This document shows positions 1 to 9,113 of a stretch of DNA of 64,000 nucleotides, one piece after another. This stretch comes from Pedobacter sp. WC2423 (lineage in GTDB: Bacteria > Bacteroidota > Bacteroidia > Sphingobacteriales > Sphingobacteriaceae). The position numbers were made by a program, and so were the translations under genes. The notes below the pieces were generated by a model that did not search any database, was not told the origin of the DNA, and saw nothing but the letters and a program-made list of their open reading frames with translations. Position 1 is the stretch's first letter, and every line of letters starts with the position of its first letter. The stretch lies in NCBI RefSeq assembly GCF_040822065.1, contig NZ_CP162005.1, positions 186,001 to 250,000 on the forward strand. The letters are read 5' to 3'.

Positions 1-161
1 GTATAACTTTACTTTTTGTATCGGTAAATAAGCTTGCTTGTTTAATTGTTACAGTACTATTTCTTTTTGATTAACGCCTTTGTAGGGTAAAATCAATATA
101 AGATGATTTTAGTTTTTGTTATAAATTTTGTATTTTTACTTAACAATTAGAGGTTAGAAAT

Positions 162-425
162 ATGTCGGATTTTGAGCTTGAAACTAAGCATGAAAAATAT
201 CTTCTTACCATAAAGAATCTCAGAGCTAAAAACTTCAGCAATGATCTTCCATTTCTTATTCTTTCGGAAAAACTTCCAGAAGGGCAGGTATATAAGGAAT
301 TCGCTGACGGTCGTATTGAAATTCAGGAAATAGCATCTGCTGGTAAGAAATTTCGTACCCGTGTTATAAAGGTTCTTAAAGGATTGCAGGCTGACAACGT
401 CCGCAAAGCTTATGGATTACTCTAA
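162..425 (+). CDS. Small hypothetical protein, probable antitoxin-like partner of a zeta-type toxin
   Basis: This 87-residue, charged, soluble protein has no signal peptide or membrane segment, and I do not recognise its fold. An AGAGG ribosome-binding-like stretch lies a few bases before the ATG. Its last 14 bases overlap the start (ATG at 412) of a P-loop gene that resembles zeta toxins, a translationally coupled layout typical of toxin-antitoxin pairs. The antitoxin role is inferred only from that overlap and from the small size. The reading frame itself is intact, whereas the partner gene is broken, so the gene may now be an orphan. Confidence 0.55.
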   Translation: MSDFELETKHEKYLLTIKNLRAKNFSNDLPFLILSEKLPEGQVYKEFADGRIEIQEIASAGKKFRTRVIKVLKGLQADNVRKAYGLL

Positions 426-1060
426 GCCAACACTTCTAGTTATCTGGTCCAAAAGGTGCTGGTAAGTCGACACACATTCAAACTATGTTACCCGATGCTT
501 TTGAAGGGATATTTTCCTTTGATAGGGATAATACTAGGGTGGCTTTTGAATCAGAATTAGAATCACAAGGTCTTTCAGAAACTATAGTAGTTGCTGGTGC
601 TACCCGTATGATGGAAGAAAAGCTTTTTGAAGAAATGAAAAAAGCTATAGTGGTGAAAGAGCATTTTGTTCTGGAAACACCATTATCTCATCCTGATTAT
701 TGGAGATATATCGATATGTTTGAAACTGCTGGATATCAGGTTCAGCTTAATTATCTTTGTTTAGATAAAGTAGGGGATTGTATTGGTCGGGTTGAGTAAA
801 GAGTTCTTGAAGGTGGGCATGTTGTTAGACCAGATACCATTAAAGAAGTCTTTAATGATAACCTTTTGCATATTAATACACAGTACCAAACATTTCAAAG
901 GCTAGAGCTGTATGATGGAATGTTAGTGCCAACCTTACTTTGTAGCTTAGAAGATAATATCATTGAGTACGTTTCTCCAAAAGCGCTAAAGAAGACCTGG
1001 ATCAAAAAAGGGCTGCCATTATTATATACTCGACTTAAATCTTTTTCAGAAGGAGAATAA
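412..1060 (+). pseudogene. Zeta-toxin-like P-loop kinase, broken by a frameshift and an in-frame stop
   Basis: The start reads MDYSKPTLLVI, then the frame slips at about 445. In the new frame a Walker A motif GPKGAGKST follows, and the frame stays open to a TAA at 797-799. Reading through that stop gives RVLEGGHVVRPDTIKEVF, which matches the conserved arginine/GGH segment of zeta-type toxins and related AAA kinases; the frame then continues to a stop at 1058-1060. The intact protein would have been about 215 residues, usual for the family. Zeta toxins phosphorylate UDP-N-acetyl sugars or related substrates. Here one base gained or two lost at about 445, plus one nonsense codon, should inactivate it. 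Sequencing error cannot be excluded for either lesion, but two independent ones favour real decay. Confidence 0.7.
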
Positions 1061-1138
1061 CGTATTTGAGATCAGTAGTTCACGTTATTAAATGAGCAAG
1101 CCTAGTTAATAATTTATTGTTATTTTTGTCATAACGGA

Positions 1139-1357
1139 GTGGATAATTTTGATTTTATCTTGCTTAGTTATTATACTGATAATTTTCCGTACGCAGGAAC
1201 CTGCATCGGATTGGATGAGATGACCAGAATTGTGTTCAGCAGATTAGGCAGCGAACGGATTGATTATAAATTGACACCTGAATATTATGTTGCCGGCGAT
1301 AACAAAATGGTAGCTTATGGAACATACACAGGAACATATAAAAAAACAGGAAATTAA
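1139..1357 (+). pseudogene. SnoaL-like / NTF2-fold protein fragment
   Basis: The 72 codons from a GTG resemble the middle of SnoaL-like (NTF2-superfamily) proteins of Bacteroidota, particularly the stretch LTPEYYVAGDNKMVAYGTYTG. Family members are usually 110-140 residues, with an N-terminal helix and a C-terminal strand that are missing here. The frame stops at 1355-1357, ten bases before the target duplication of the IS21 element, so the truncation was not caused by the insertion interrupting the coding frame itself. It is most likely a gene remnant in decayed accessory DNA. A short real gene is the less likely alternative. Confidence 0.45.
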
Positions 1358-1367
1358 CATCAGGGAA

Positions 1368-1375
1368 TTTATTGG
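1368..1375. repeat. Left target-site duplication of the IS21 element
   Basis: TTTATTGG immediately precedes the TGTAA terminus and is repeated exactly after the other terminus. Confidence 0.9.
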
Positions 1376-1382
1376 TGTAATC

Positions 1383-1454
1383 GGTAAATAGCAATGCACA
1401 GAAAATGGCAAATAAGAATGCACAACTTTTGGCAACAATAGTGCACAGTTTTAC
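1383..1454. repeat. Left-end 24-bp tandem repeats of the IS21 element
   Basis: Three blocks with a 24-base period (starts 1383, 1407, 1431) each begin GGTAA or GGCAA and contain GCACA. The right end carries the same three blocks in inverted orientation within 3858-3926. In IS21 such repeats are bound by the IstA transposase; that role here is by family analogy. Confidence 0.7.
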
Positions 1455-1472
1455 AAAAGTATATATCCCAGT

Positions 1473-2222
1473 TTAAGTTTCAAAAATAGTTTTTCTATTC
1501 TCCATTCTGTAGCTTTTTCCAGCGAGGTTAATGACTTCACATCTGAAGAGTAAGCGATCAAGTAATGCGGTTGCCAGCACTTCGTCATCAAGCATTTTAG
1601 CCCAATCTGCAGGCATCTTATTGGTGGTAATAATAAATGAAGTATTCTCATACAATTGATTGATAAAGTTGAACAGATTAATTGCCTGGGCTTTTTCTAC
1701 CGGAAAGAGCATAATATCATCAATGATAATTAGATTGGCCTTGGCGAGCCTCTTATAATCTGCCATTGCAGCTCTGGAAAAGTCCTTCATGCGAAGTATA
1801 TTCAGGATATCATCCATTGTTCTGAAATAAGCTTTATAGCCTTTTTCTATTGCCTGTGCACAAAGTCCGGCTGCAAAAAAAGTCTTTCCTACCCCTGAAG
1901 GGCCGAGCAACATAATATTATAGATTTGATCCAGCCAGTCCATTTCCTTCAACGTATTTATTTTTTGCAGAGAGAGCCCGTTTTGATCCCGTATTTCATA
2001 TTGGTCAAGGCTGCATTTCGCGGGCAATTGCGCAGTTTTAAGTAATCTTTCTTTGGCCTGCTGCTCTCTGTGCAGGGATTCCTGTTCAAAAAGCTCAATT
2101 AGAAAACCCATGTAACTGAGTTGCTTGTTTTCGGCTATTTTAACCATCTGTTCTATTTTTACGGCCATTCCTGTAATCTTATACTGGCGGCAGTATTGAT
2201 CAATCTGTTGTTTTTGGTTCAT
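1473..2222 (-). CDS. istB: IS21-family transposition helper ATPase IstB
   Basis: This 249-residue AAA+ ATPase assists the IstA transposase in capturing target DNA. Walker A is GPSGVGKT at residues 107-114 and Walker B is LIIIDD around 164-169, followed by a sensor stretch FIITTN. The length matches the family (about 245-260). It starts 4 bases after the istA stop, so the two are almost certainly co-translated from one transcript. The gene sits wholly inside the element and appears intact. Confidence 0.95.
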   Translation of the reverse strand: MNQKQQIDQYCRQYKITGMAVKIEQMVKIAENKQLSYMGFLIELFEQESLHREQQAKERLLKTAQLPAKCSLDQYEIRDQNGLSLQKINTLKEMDWLDQIYNIMLLGPSGVGKTFFAAGLCAQAIEKGYKAYFRTMDDILNILRMKDFSRAAMADYKRLAKANLIIIDDIMLFPVEKAQAINLFNFINQLYENTSFIITTNKMPADWAKMLDDEVLATALLDRLLFRCEVINLAGKSYRMENRKTIFET

Positions 2223-2226
2223 ATGA

Positions 2227-3792
2227 TTAATTAAGTTGATTCAGGATTTGCTGATAGTCATCAATTCTACTTACCTGGGGCTGTAGCAAAGCTTGCGGTG
2301 GATAAGACCCGTTCAAGGGGTTTAACCCTGTTGGGGTGACTGCTACCGGGATGGCCTGTTGCTTAAACTTTGAGATCAGTGCCTTAAAGTCATTGGCACT
2401 GTTTACGCCTTGCTGCAGGCAGAAGAGTAATCCTTTTTCAATCAGCTGATGGTCGTTACTGGTAATGACCTCACGGAGCAGGATCAACTGATCACGCAGA
2501 TACCGGGGCTTATCAGCGCGAATGGCGCTAATGAAGCGGCGCAAATTATCTCCGTCACTGATCAGCTTACAGACTTCAGCCGTCATTTCTGCCAGGGCTG
2601 CACTTTTATCCCTTTTGTGATCAGTATTGATGATCTTTAGGCCAATCCCTTCAGCGACCGCGTGCCTGCATAATTCTCTCTGACCTGGTCCACAGATAAC
2701 CAGATATCCATTTTCAAAACTAACAGCTATCTGACTTCCCCGGCCGGTATAGGTTCCAAGGGGCAATGAATAAAGATTACTTTTCCAGGAAATCATGTTA
2801 TCTTTTCTCACTGAATATAATACCGGAGCTGGCCCGGTATCAGCGATAGGCTCAAAAGGCCTGAGAAAGTCCTGTTCAATCTGCCACTCATTCAAAGGGG
2901 ATTTCTTAGTCAGGGCATGATCCAGTCTGTTGGCAGTGCGTTCCAGCCATTTTAATCCATCTTCATTTAGTGTTTCCAGGTCGTGGAAGGCGCGGTTATA
3001 AAGGAAGTTCTGTTTAATATACTTCACCACGTTCTCTATCTTGCCTTTACTTTCAGGATCTGCTTTTCTGCACATATGGACTTTAAACTTCCGGTCGCGC
3101 ACATATGCTTTGAATTGCGCAGTCAGGATCAGTTCTCCATGGTTCTCATTGCTGATAAATACTTTATCCTGGTCGTAAACCAAAGTATCAGGTATGCCTT
3201 TGATATACTTAAAGGCACTTTCATGCGCAGTAATGGCGGTACTACTGGTGAATGGTTTACAGCTGAAACAAACGTATTTGAACCGGGAACGGGACAGCAC
3301 AAGCGTGAAGAAATAGATCTTTACACGTTTTCCATCACCAGAACGCATATTATATTCTCCAAAATCTATCTGGCCCTGCATTCCATAAGCAGCGTCTTCA
3401 ACTGCAGAATAATCCCGCAAGGGGCGCTCAAAAGGCAGGTGATGCTGATGACGAACCCACTTTACAAAATTGAAAATAGTTTTCTGGTTAACCTGTGGAA
3501 ACTCGGCATGGTGTTCTTTTAACCAATCATGCATCTGAGCGGCAGAGGTATCACGGTACAGTTCCAGCCGCTCATGAACGAAAGTTTCGTAGGGTAAAAG
3601 CAGCTTTCCCCGCGTACTTTGGGACTTCAGGAAGGATTCAAATTCCTCATCCTCCATATCCAGATACTTTTTTACTGTCCGGCGATTGCAATCCAGGGCT
3701 TTGCTAATCTGAGAAATCGAACGACCGTCAAGGTGCATTCGTTTAATATCATAATACATCATAAATTTGCGTAAGAATGCGTTCATCTTCAT
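2227..3792 (-). CDS. istA: IS21-family transposase IstA
   Basis: This 521-residue DDE transposase has an N-terminal helix-turn-helix around residues 18-44 (GRSISQISKALDCNRRTVKKY), then an integrase-core (rve) domain. Likely catalytic acids are D143 (in QIDFGE), D207 or D209 (VYDQDK) and E253 (KIENVV). A C-terminal segment of about 200 residues, rich in basic residues, follows. The length is typical for IS21 transposases. It is the first gene of the element and reads inward from the right end; its promoter should lie in 3793-3928, which also holds the transposase-binding repeats. Confidence 0.95.
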   Translation of the reverse strand: MKMNAFLRKFMMYYDIKRMHLDGRSISQISKALDCNRRTVKKYLDMEDEEFESFLKSQSTRGKLLLPYETFVHERLELYRDTSAAQMHDWLKEHHAEFPQVNQKTIFNFVKWVRHQHHLPFERPLRDYSAVEDAAYGMQGQIDFGEYNMRSGDGKRVKIYFFTLVLSRSRFKYVCFSCKPFTSSTAITAHESAFKYIKGIPDTLVYDQDKVFISNENHGELILTAQFKAYVRDRKFKVHMCRKADPESKGKIENVVKYIKQNFLYNRAFHDLETLNEDGLKWLERTANRLDHALTKKSPLNEWQIEQDFLRPFEPIADTGPAPVLYSVRKDNMISWKSNLYSLPLGTYTGRGSQIAVSFENGYLVICGPGQRELCRHAVAEGIGLKIINTDHKRDKSAALAEMTAEVCKLISDGDNLRRFISAIRADKPRYLRDQLILLREVITSNDHQLIEKGLLFCLQQGVNSANDFKALISKFKQQAIPVAVTPTGLNPLNGSYPPQALLQPQVSRIDDYQQILNQLN

Positions 3793-3928
3793 CAGTTTTC
3801 GTAGACCAATGAAGTTCGTATTTAAACGGCGGGGTATAAAAACTCCGTCGTTTTTTTGTGCACTCTTGTTGCCATTTTCTGTGTATTTCTATTTGCCGAT
3901 TTCTGTGCAGTTTTAATTACCGACTACA

Positions 3929-3936
3929 TTTATTGG
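3929..3936. repeat. Right target-site duplication of the IS21 element
   Basis: TTTATTGG immediately follows the CTACA terminus and is identical to the left copy. Confidence 0.9.
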
Positions 3937-3956
3937 ATGTGATGCATCCATTTTAA

Positions 3957-3989
3957 ATAAATAAGAGGAATCCTATTCCTCTTATTTAT
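3957..3989 (-). terminator. Strong hairpin at the end of the polysaccharide utilization operon
   Basis: A perfect 15-bp inverted repeat (ATAAATAAGAGGAAT, loop CCT, exact complement) directly follows the GH2 gene and touches its stop codon. On the minus strand it is followed by an A/T-rich run. It is placed to end the leftward transcript and lies just outside the IS21 insertion. Confidence 0.75.
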
Positions 3990-6484
3990 CATAATTTTAT
4001 CTTTATAGTTGCCGCTTTCAACCACTGTGCAGTAAACTTTACGGATACTTCATCAGATGGCTGACCATTGGTTTGGATATAAACGATGATCTTACCATGG
4101 AAAACACGTTGTTTATTATCCGTATAGTCACCAGTATCTGCATTGTTTCCTGCTTCCATTCCAAGCAATCGTGCATTACCGATGATGTTACAGGTGATCT
4201 CATCATCTGACAGCGGTACTGGAATGCCATCTTCGTCCACAATCTGAAGCTCTATCTGCGCCAGGCCGTTCTTTGCTTCCATCTGAAGCTGATCTCCTTG
4301 TACTATTTTAATGGCTTGCTGGCGTTTGCTGGATTGCAGTTGATGACGGATAGTCTCTTTTCCTTTCCCATCCATTCCCACAACCTCCAGCTTGCCGGGA
4401 GCGTAGGGGATGTCCCAGTAGATTATACCATGCTTTTGATCATAGTCTTTCGTTGTCCCAACAACCTGTCCGTTCAACTCTAATCTCGCTTTTTCCGCGT
4501 TTGTATAACAAACAACCCGTATCAACTGTCCATTGTGATAATTCCAGATCGGCCAGGCATCCATGGAGGGGGCCTCACCTTTTTGCCGTCCTTGTGCTGA
4601 TTCCAGTACAGACCATGCATCCGTGACCAATCCGCCTTCCCTTAGTGGGTAGCTACCCAGATAGGACATAGGTTTATCCGACCAAAGGGATTGACGGAAG
4701 TAGCCCCTAGGTTTGATAAAACCGGCGAAGTCCATCAATCCTGAATAGAAGCCACGTGAAGGCCAGCGGCCGGATTCACCCAGATAATCTATGCCTGTCC
4801 ACAGAAACTGGCCAAAAATATACTCATTGTCCCTCACCGCCTTCCATGCATCGAAGTCATGACGGTTTTCACTACCAAAAATTACGCGTTTTGGATAACG
4901 TTTATGGTCCTGCAGATAGCGGCTTTCGGTATAATTATAGCCTGCAATATCCAGTGTGCCGGGATATGCTGTTTCATTGGACATCGCAACTCCCGCCAGA
5001 CCTGCAGTTACAGGGCGGCTTCTATCATGTTTTCTAACCACGGCAGCAAGATTTTTAGCCAGGTCCCCTAAACGCATTGCATCTGGTGCATCTTTCTTAT
5101 AACCACCAAAAATTGGCTGAGTAAAACCATTTTCTCCGGCACCTGCAAGCACAGGATGGGAGTAGGGGTCGTTCGGATAATCCACTTCATTTCCAATACT
5201 CCATGCAAATATGGAGACATGGTTCCTGTCGCGTTTAACCTGATCTGCAAGGTCCCTTTCTCCCCATTCCTTAAAAAAATCATAAGATCCCTGGAATCCG
5301 GGAACCCCTACATTCCAGCCCTGAAGCCACTTGCGCTTGGGGAATTCCCATTCGTCAAAGGCTTCATCCATCACTAGCAGCCCCAATTCATCACACAAGG
5401 CATACAATGAGGAGGCCTGAGCATTGTGACTGGTCCGGATCGCATTGACACCCAATGTCTTCAAGGTCAGCAGACGACGACGCCACACATTGGGATACAC
5501 TTCGGCTCCCAGCACGCCTGAGTCATGGTGCAAGCATACACCTTTTATTTTCATTTGCTCACCATTCAGCGCAAAACCCTGATCAGGGTCAAAAGTAAAC
5601 TTACGGAAGCCTGTTATTACGGTAGACTGATCTATAACCTTGTTATTTTGCATAACTGTTGTGCGTAGGGTATAACAAGCAGGAACATCTACACTCCATA
5701 ACTTTGGATGGTTTACATCCAACTCTGATTTGATCTCAGTCCTGTTGCCAGCAGCAATAGTGAATTTATTTATTTTCTTCGCTACGATAGCTCCGCTTTT
5801 ATCCAAAAGTTCATGGAGTACAGACACATTAGCGTTTGATGGTGATCCGTTCGCCAGGCTGGTTTGTATATGCAGTGTCCCATTCTTACCTTTTACTTCC
5901 GGAAAGGCGTATACTCCCCATTGTTCCAGATGGATAGGGGTTGCCTTAACCAGCCATACATCCCGGTAGATTCCAGAACCTGTGTACCAGCGGGAGTCGG
6001 CTTCCTGACTATGGTCCACCCGGACGGCAATCTGGTTTTCCTGTCCATATTTAACGTAAGACGTGATGTCGTAACTGAATGAAATGTAACCGTTTGGACG
6101 TTTACCTACAGACTGCCCGTTCACGAAAACCTCACTGCGGTTATACACCCCCTCAAAATAAAGGTATAATTTCTTCCCCTGGTCTTGCTGAGGAACGGTC
6201 AGTGTTTTATGATACCAGCCTATTCCTCCTGGAAGATATCCGTTAGCACTGGCAAAAGTTGGACTGAAGGGCTGTTTAACGCTCCAGTCATGAGGCAGCT
6301 GTACGCTTCGCCAGGATTTGTTAGTATAGTCTATTGCTGCTTTGCCATCAACTTCTCCTAAATGAAAATGCCAGTCAGCATTAATTTTTTCAGCCTGACC
6401 GAATCCTGGCTGCCCAAAAATAGCTGCCGGGTTTAATAAATGAATAGCAAGAGCAAGAATTGAGTATTTAATCAATCGTATCAT
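3989..6484 (-). CDS. Secreted glycoside hydrolase family 2 protein (beta-galactosidase-like)
   Basis: This 831-residue enzyme has an N-terminal signal peptide ending near IFGQ (residues 1-25). Order of domains: sugar-binding jelly roll (about 30-210, with PHDWSV and GGIGWYHKTL), immunoglobulin-like domain (about 215-315), a TIM barrel with IRTSHNAQ and LVMDEAFDEW, then C-terminal DUF4982-like and Ig-like parts (YTNAEKARLELNG). The acid/base glutamate is in WSIGNEV near residue 433 and the nucleophile glutamate in FGSEN near 538. Family members release terminal beta-galactose, or sometimes beta-glucuronate or mannose. It is the last gene of the SusCD operon, 9 bases after the GH43 gene, and was probably acting in the periplasm. 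The exact sugar cannot be fixed from sequence alone. Confidence 0.92.
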   Translation of the reverse strand: MIRLIKYSILALAIHLLNPAAIFGQPGFGQAEKINADWHFHLGEVDGKAAIDYTNKSWRSVQLPHDWSVKQPFSPTFASANGYLPGGIGWYHKTLTVPQQDQGKKLYLYFEGVYNRSEVFVNGQSVGKRPNGYISFSYDITSYVKYGQENQIAVRVDHSQEADSRWYTGSGIYRDVWLVKATPIHLEQWGVYAFPEVKGKNGTLHIQTSLANGSPSNANVSVLHELLDKSGAIVAKKINKFTIAAGNRTEIKSELDVNHPKLWSVDVPACYTLRTTVMQNNKVIDQSTVITGFRKFTFDPDQGFALNGEQMKIKGVCLHHDSGVLGAEVYPNVWRRRLLTLKTLGVNAIRTSHNAQASSLYALCDELGLLVMDEAFDEWEFPKRKWLQGWNVGVPGFQGSYDFFKEWGERDLADQVKRDRNHVSIFAWSIGNEVDYPNDPYSHPVLAGAGENGFTQPIFGGYKKDAPDAMRLGDLAKNLAAVVRKHDRSRPVTAGLAGVAMSNETAYPGTLDIAGYNYTESRYLQDHKRYPKRVIFGSENRHDFDAWKAVRDNEYIFGQFLWTGIDYLGESGRWPSRGFYSGLMDFAGFIKPRGYFRQSLWSDKPMSYLGSYPLREGGLVTDAWSVLESAQGRQKGEAPSMDAWPIWNYHNGQLIRVVCYTNAEKARLELNGQVVGTTKDYDQKHGIIYWDIPYAPGKLEVVGMDGKGKETIRHQLQSSKRQQAIKIVQGDQLQMEAKNGLAQIELQIVDEDGIPVPLSDDEITCNIIGNARLLGMEAGNNADTGDYTDNKQRVFHGKIIVYIQTNGQPSDEVSVKFTAQWLKAATIKIKL

Positions 6485-6493
6485 TCTGTTTAA

Positions 6494-8413
6494 TTAATGT
6501 GTAGGTTTTACAGGTACAATACTTCCTTTTTCGTCAAAATACATTCGATCTATACAAACCTCACGATTAAAGCCGGCTGCATCGCCCATATGTATTCCAT
6601 CAGGATAACTGAACCGGTGGTAGATGATGTGCCATTCGTCTTTTCCAGGAGTTTGCAGTACAGAACAGTGTCCTGTGCCATAGATTCCCTGAGAGGGATC
6701 TTTTTGAAGTATCAGATTGTTTTCCGGAATCTCTATAGGGCCTGCAGCCGAGCTGGAGGTTCCGTAACGCACGCGATAATTCTCATTGCGCGTATCGTCT
6801 TCCGACCAAAGAAAATAATACGTTCCTTTTCGGTAAAACACATAACATCCTTCTCTGAACGTTTTATCGGTCTTAAGAATCCTGGTAGTATGCTCCTTTA
6901 GAGAGACCATGTCTTTATTCAGCTCGGCTACTGCAAGATAGCCATTTCCCCAGTACAAATAACTTTTGCCTGTTTTGGGATCGTTGAATACAGCGGGATC
7001 TATTTCCTGTCCGCCCTGTATACCTTCCGGTTTAAAATTAACCAATGGTTTTCCCGAATCTTTGAAGGGGCCTGCAGGTAAGTCTGAAACTGCAACCCCG
7101 ATCTTTTGGGCGGCTGTAAAGTAATAGTAGTACTTGTAATTTCCTTTAACCTTTTTTTCCATGATTGCCGGTGCCCAGGCGTTACGGTCTGCCCAGCTCA
7201 CATCTTTCTTCAGGTCCAGGATCACGCCTTCATCTGTCCAATTGATCAGGTCTGGAGAGGAGAAGGTTTTAAAGTAGGAGCCACCCCAGCCATCGAAACC
7301 ATCACTGGTTGGGTAGATATAGTATTTTTTGGTTTTATTGGAATACAATACATCCGGATCAGCATAGAAGCCATCCAGCACCGGGTTTGTTTTTAACTGC
7401 AGTTCCATGTCTTTAGGTATACCCCACCGACTTGTCAGGTCCTTCAGCTCCTTACGGGACACCGGAATAATCGTTCCGTGACGCGGATGAAAATCCATCT
7501 TCACATCCTGGTCTACCACTTTAAATTTATCCAGATCGTAACTTTCGCAGAACTGGTATTTGCCTTTGCCGTACACATCATACATGAGAATATACTTGTC
7601 AGAATGGTTTAATTTAAACACACCTGAGCCCTCAACTGCATCGTTTGTTTGCTGCTTATATCCCGCTTGTTCAATCCATTTTCCGGAAGTCAGGGAGTCG
7701 GTAAGAGCTAGCTTTATCCCATTTCCGTTCCCTTCCGTTTTATAAAATAAATAGAACAATCCATTTTTGATGATGATGTCGCCATCAATACAAGATTTGC
7801 CATTTTTTGGACGGAACAGAACCGCAGGCTCTGATTCAAAGCCAGTAAAATCACTGTTGGCATACGCATAGTAAATAATATCTGGACCGGAGCCATGTTT
7901 CATAGACCAATAAACCATGTATTTGTGTGCTGCAGGATCGAATATGGTTTGCGGCGCCCATACACGCCTGAGGTCTTCCTGGCCTTTGTAGCGCTGCTGT
8001 ATATTAATCACCGTATGCTTCCAGTTCAACAGGTCGTCAGACTTCATGAGAATCAGGGCGCGATTAGAATCCCATCCTTTTGACGAGGTCATGTCTGTCA
8101 GAACCATGTAGAACGACCGCCCATCCGCTCCGCGAAGGATATGCGGGTCCCGCACACCGCCGGTAGAACTGATGACTTTCGAATCAATAACGGGTTCGTT
8201 ATGATTCAATGCACGGTAATTGTAGCCATCGGTACTGATCGCAAAGCAAAGAGCCTCATCTTTAGGGGCATTCCCTTTAAAGTAGGTGAACAAATAACCT
8301 GCAAAATCCTTATTGGCCGGGCCTGATTTATAATCCTGGCTGAAGGAGTCTCCGATAAATGTGATCATTAAAATGGCAAGAAGGAACGGGTGCTTACAGC
8401 TAACTCTTTTCAT
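6494..8413 (-). CDS. Secreted two-domain glycoside hydrolase family 43 protein
   Basis: This 639-residue protein has a signal peptide (about residues 1-25, ending DSFSQ) and two five-bladed propeller GH43-like halves, about 35-335 and 345-635. The first contains GGVRDPHIL (Asp89, candidate general base) and the second DGFYADPDVLY followed by WAPAI. GH43 enzymes are inverting alpha-L-arabinofuranosidases, endo-arabinanases, beta-xylosidases or exo-galactanases. The duplication suggests one active half and one binding half, or two cooperating activities. It lies 11 bases after the DUF3823 gene and 9 bases before the GH2 gene, in the same operon. Substrate most likely arabinose- or galactose-containing; this is inference from the set of enzymes. 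Confidence 0.88.
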   Translation of the reverse strand: MKRVSCKHPFLLAILMITFIGDSFSQDYKSGPANKDFAGYLFTYFKGNAPKDEALCFAISTDGYNYRALNHNEPVIDSKVISSTGGVRDPHILRGADGRSFYMVLTDMTSSKGWDSNRALILMKSDDLLNWKHTVINIQQRYKGQEDLRRVWAPQTIFDPAAHKYMVYWSMKHGSGPDIIYYAYANSDFTGFESEPAVLFRPKNGKSCIDGDIIIKNGLFYLFYKTEGNGNGIKLALTDSLTSGKWIEQAGYKQQTNDAVEGSGVFKLNHSDKYILMYDVYGKGKYQFCESYDLDKFKVVDQDVKMDFHPRHGTIIPVSRKELKDLTSRWGIPKDMELQLKTNPVLDGFYADPDVLYSNKTKKYYIYPTSDGFDGWGGSYFKTFSSPDLINWTDEGVILDLKKDVSWADRNAWAPAIMEKKVKGNYKYYYYFTAAQKIGVAVSDLPAGPFKDSGKPLVNFKPEGIQGGQEIDPAVFNDPKTGKSYLYWGNGYLAVAELNKDMVSLKEHTTRILKTDKTFREGCYVFYRKGTYYFLWSEDDTRNENYRVRYGTSSSAAGPIEIPENNLILQKDPSQGIYGTGHCSVLQTPGKDEWHIIYHRFSYPDGIHMGDAAGFNREVCIDRMYFDEKGSIVPVKPTH

Positions 8414-8424
8414 CAGTATTTATT

Positions 8425-9102
8425 TTATTTTAAAGCTATTTTTTGTATTGGCGTATATAAATATTCACTTGCGGCCGTTGATTTAATGCCAAGCCTGACA
8501 TATACATAATCCAGGTTTTTCAGGTTATCTGGTAATTCACCTGCAATAACAGTTTGCTGTCCGAATACCAAACCACCAATATTCCCGTCTACCCGAAGTT
8601 CACGTTGTACCTGATCTGTCAATATTGATTTTCCCATGTAGAGACGTACCAACTCGGCATTTGCCGACGGTACCACCTTATTGACCACAAACCGGGCAGT
8701 TATTGTATTGCCGGATTTTTGAAAAGAATCGCCAGTGATTGTAAAATAGGGAGTTACCGGCACATCAATGTTGGTATTCCCTTTGACATTTACCAACACT
8801 GTATCTGTAGCTTGCTGCAGCCATGGCGAATCTCCCTTACGGACCAATTTGTACTGGCCATCGAACAGACTTGCTGAAAATGTCCCGTCCTGATTCAGAT
8901 ATACGGGAATCGCCGATTTTAGCGGATAACCGTCCTGCCATAATTGTAATTGAGGCCCGTTATTACGTACACCTACAGCCTTTCCATCGTAGACTACTCT
9001 GCCCGACAGCATAGACTCAGGGGCATTAAAGTTATCATGTGCACATCCTGCCAGAAATAAACTTGCAGTTGCGGTCAGTATTATTGAAAATTTAAATTTC
9101 AT
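8425..9102 (-). CDS. DUF3823-type SusCD-associated lipoprotein
   Basis: This 225-residue protein has a lipoprotein signal with lipobox LAGC (Cys at residue 20). The remainder is beta-rich: a carboxypeptidase-regulatory-like fold (SGRVVYDGKAVG, DGTFSASLFDGQYKLV) followed by a second beta domain. This matches DUF3823 proteins, which are found directly after susD in many polysaccharide utilization loci and are thought to be surface glycan-binding or assembly lipoproteins. It starts 11 bases after the susD stop and is 11 bases from the GH43 gene. No catalytic residues are visible. Confidence 0.85.
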   Translation of the reverse strand: MKFKFSIILTATASLFLAGCAHDNFNAPESMLSGRVVYDGKAVGVRNNGPQLQLWQDGYPLKSAIPVYLNQDGTFSASLFDGQYKLVRKGDSPWLQQATDTVLVNVKGNTNIDVPVTPYFTITGDSFQKSGNTITARFVVNKVVPSANAELVRLYMGKSILTDQVQRELRVDGNIGGLVFGQQTVIAGELPDNLKNLDYVYVRLGIKSTAASEYLYTPIQKIALK

Positions 9103-9113
9103 AGCACAAAAGA

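Larger units (their letters stand above)
1376..3928 (-). mobile_element. Complete IS21-family insertion sequence with 8-bp target duplication
   Basis: The element begins TGTAATCGG and ends CCGACTACA, forming imperfect terminal inverted repeats. Inside each end lie three tandem blocks of 24 bases beginning GGTAA or GGCAA and containing GCACA or ACACA (left copies start at 1383, 1407 and 1431; the right end mirrors them). This is the multiple transposase-binding-site layout known from IS21. The flanks 1368-1375 and 3929-3936 are both TTTATTGG, an exact 8-bp direct repeat within the 4-8 bp range known for the family. It encodes intact istA and istB on the minus strand, so it is probably a recent and possibly active insertion. 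Confidence 0.93.
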
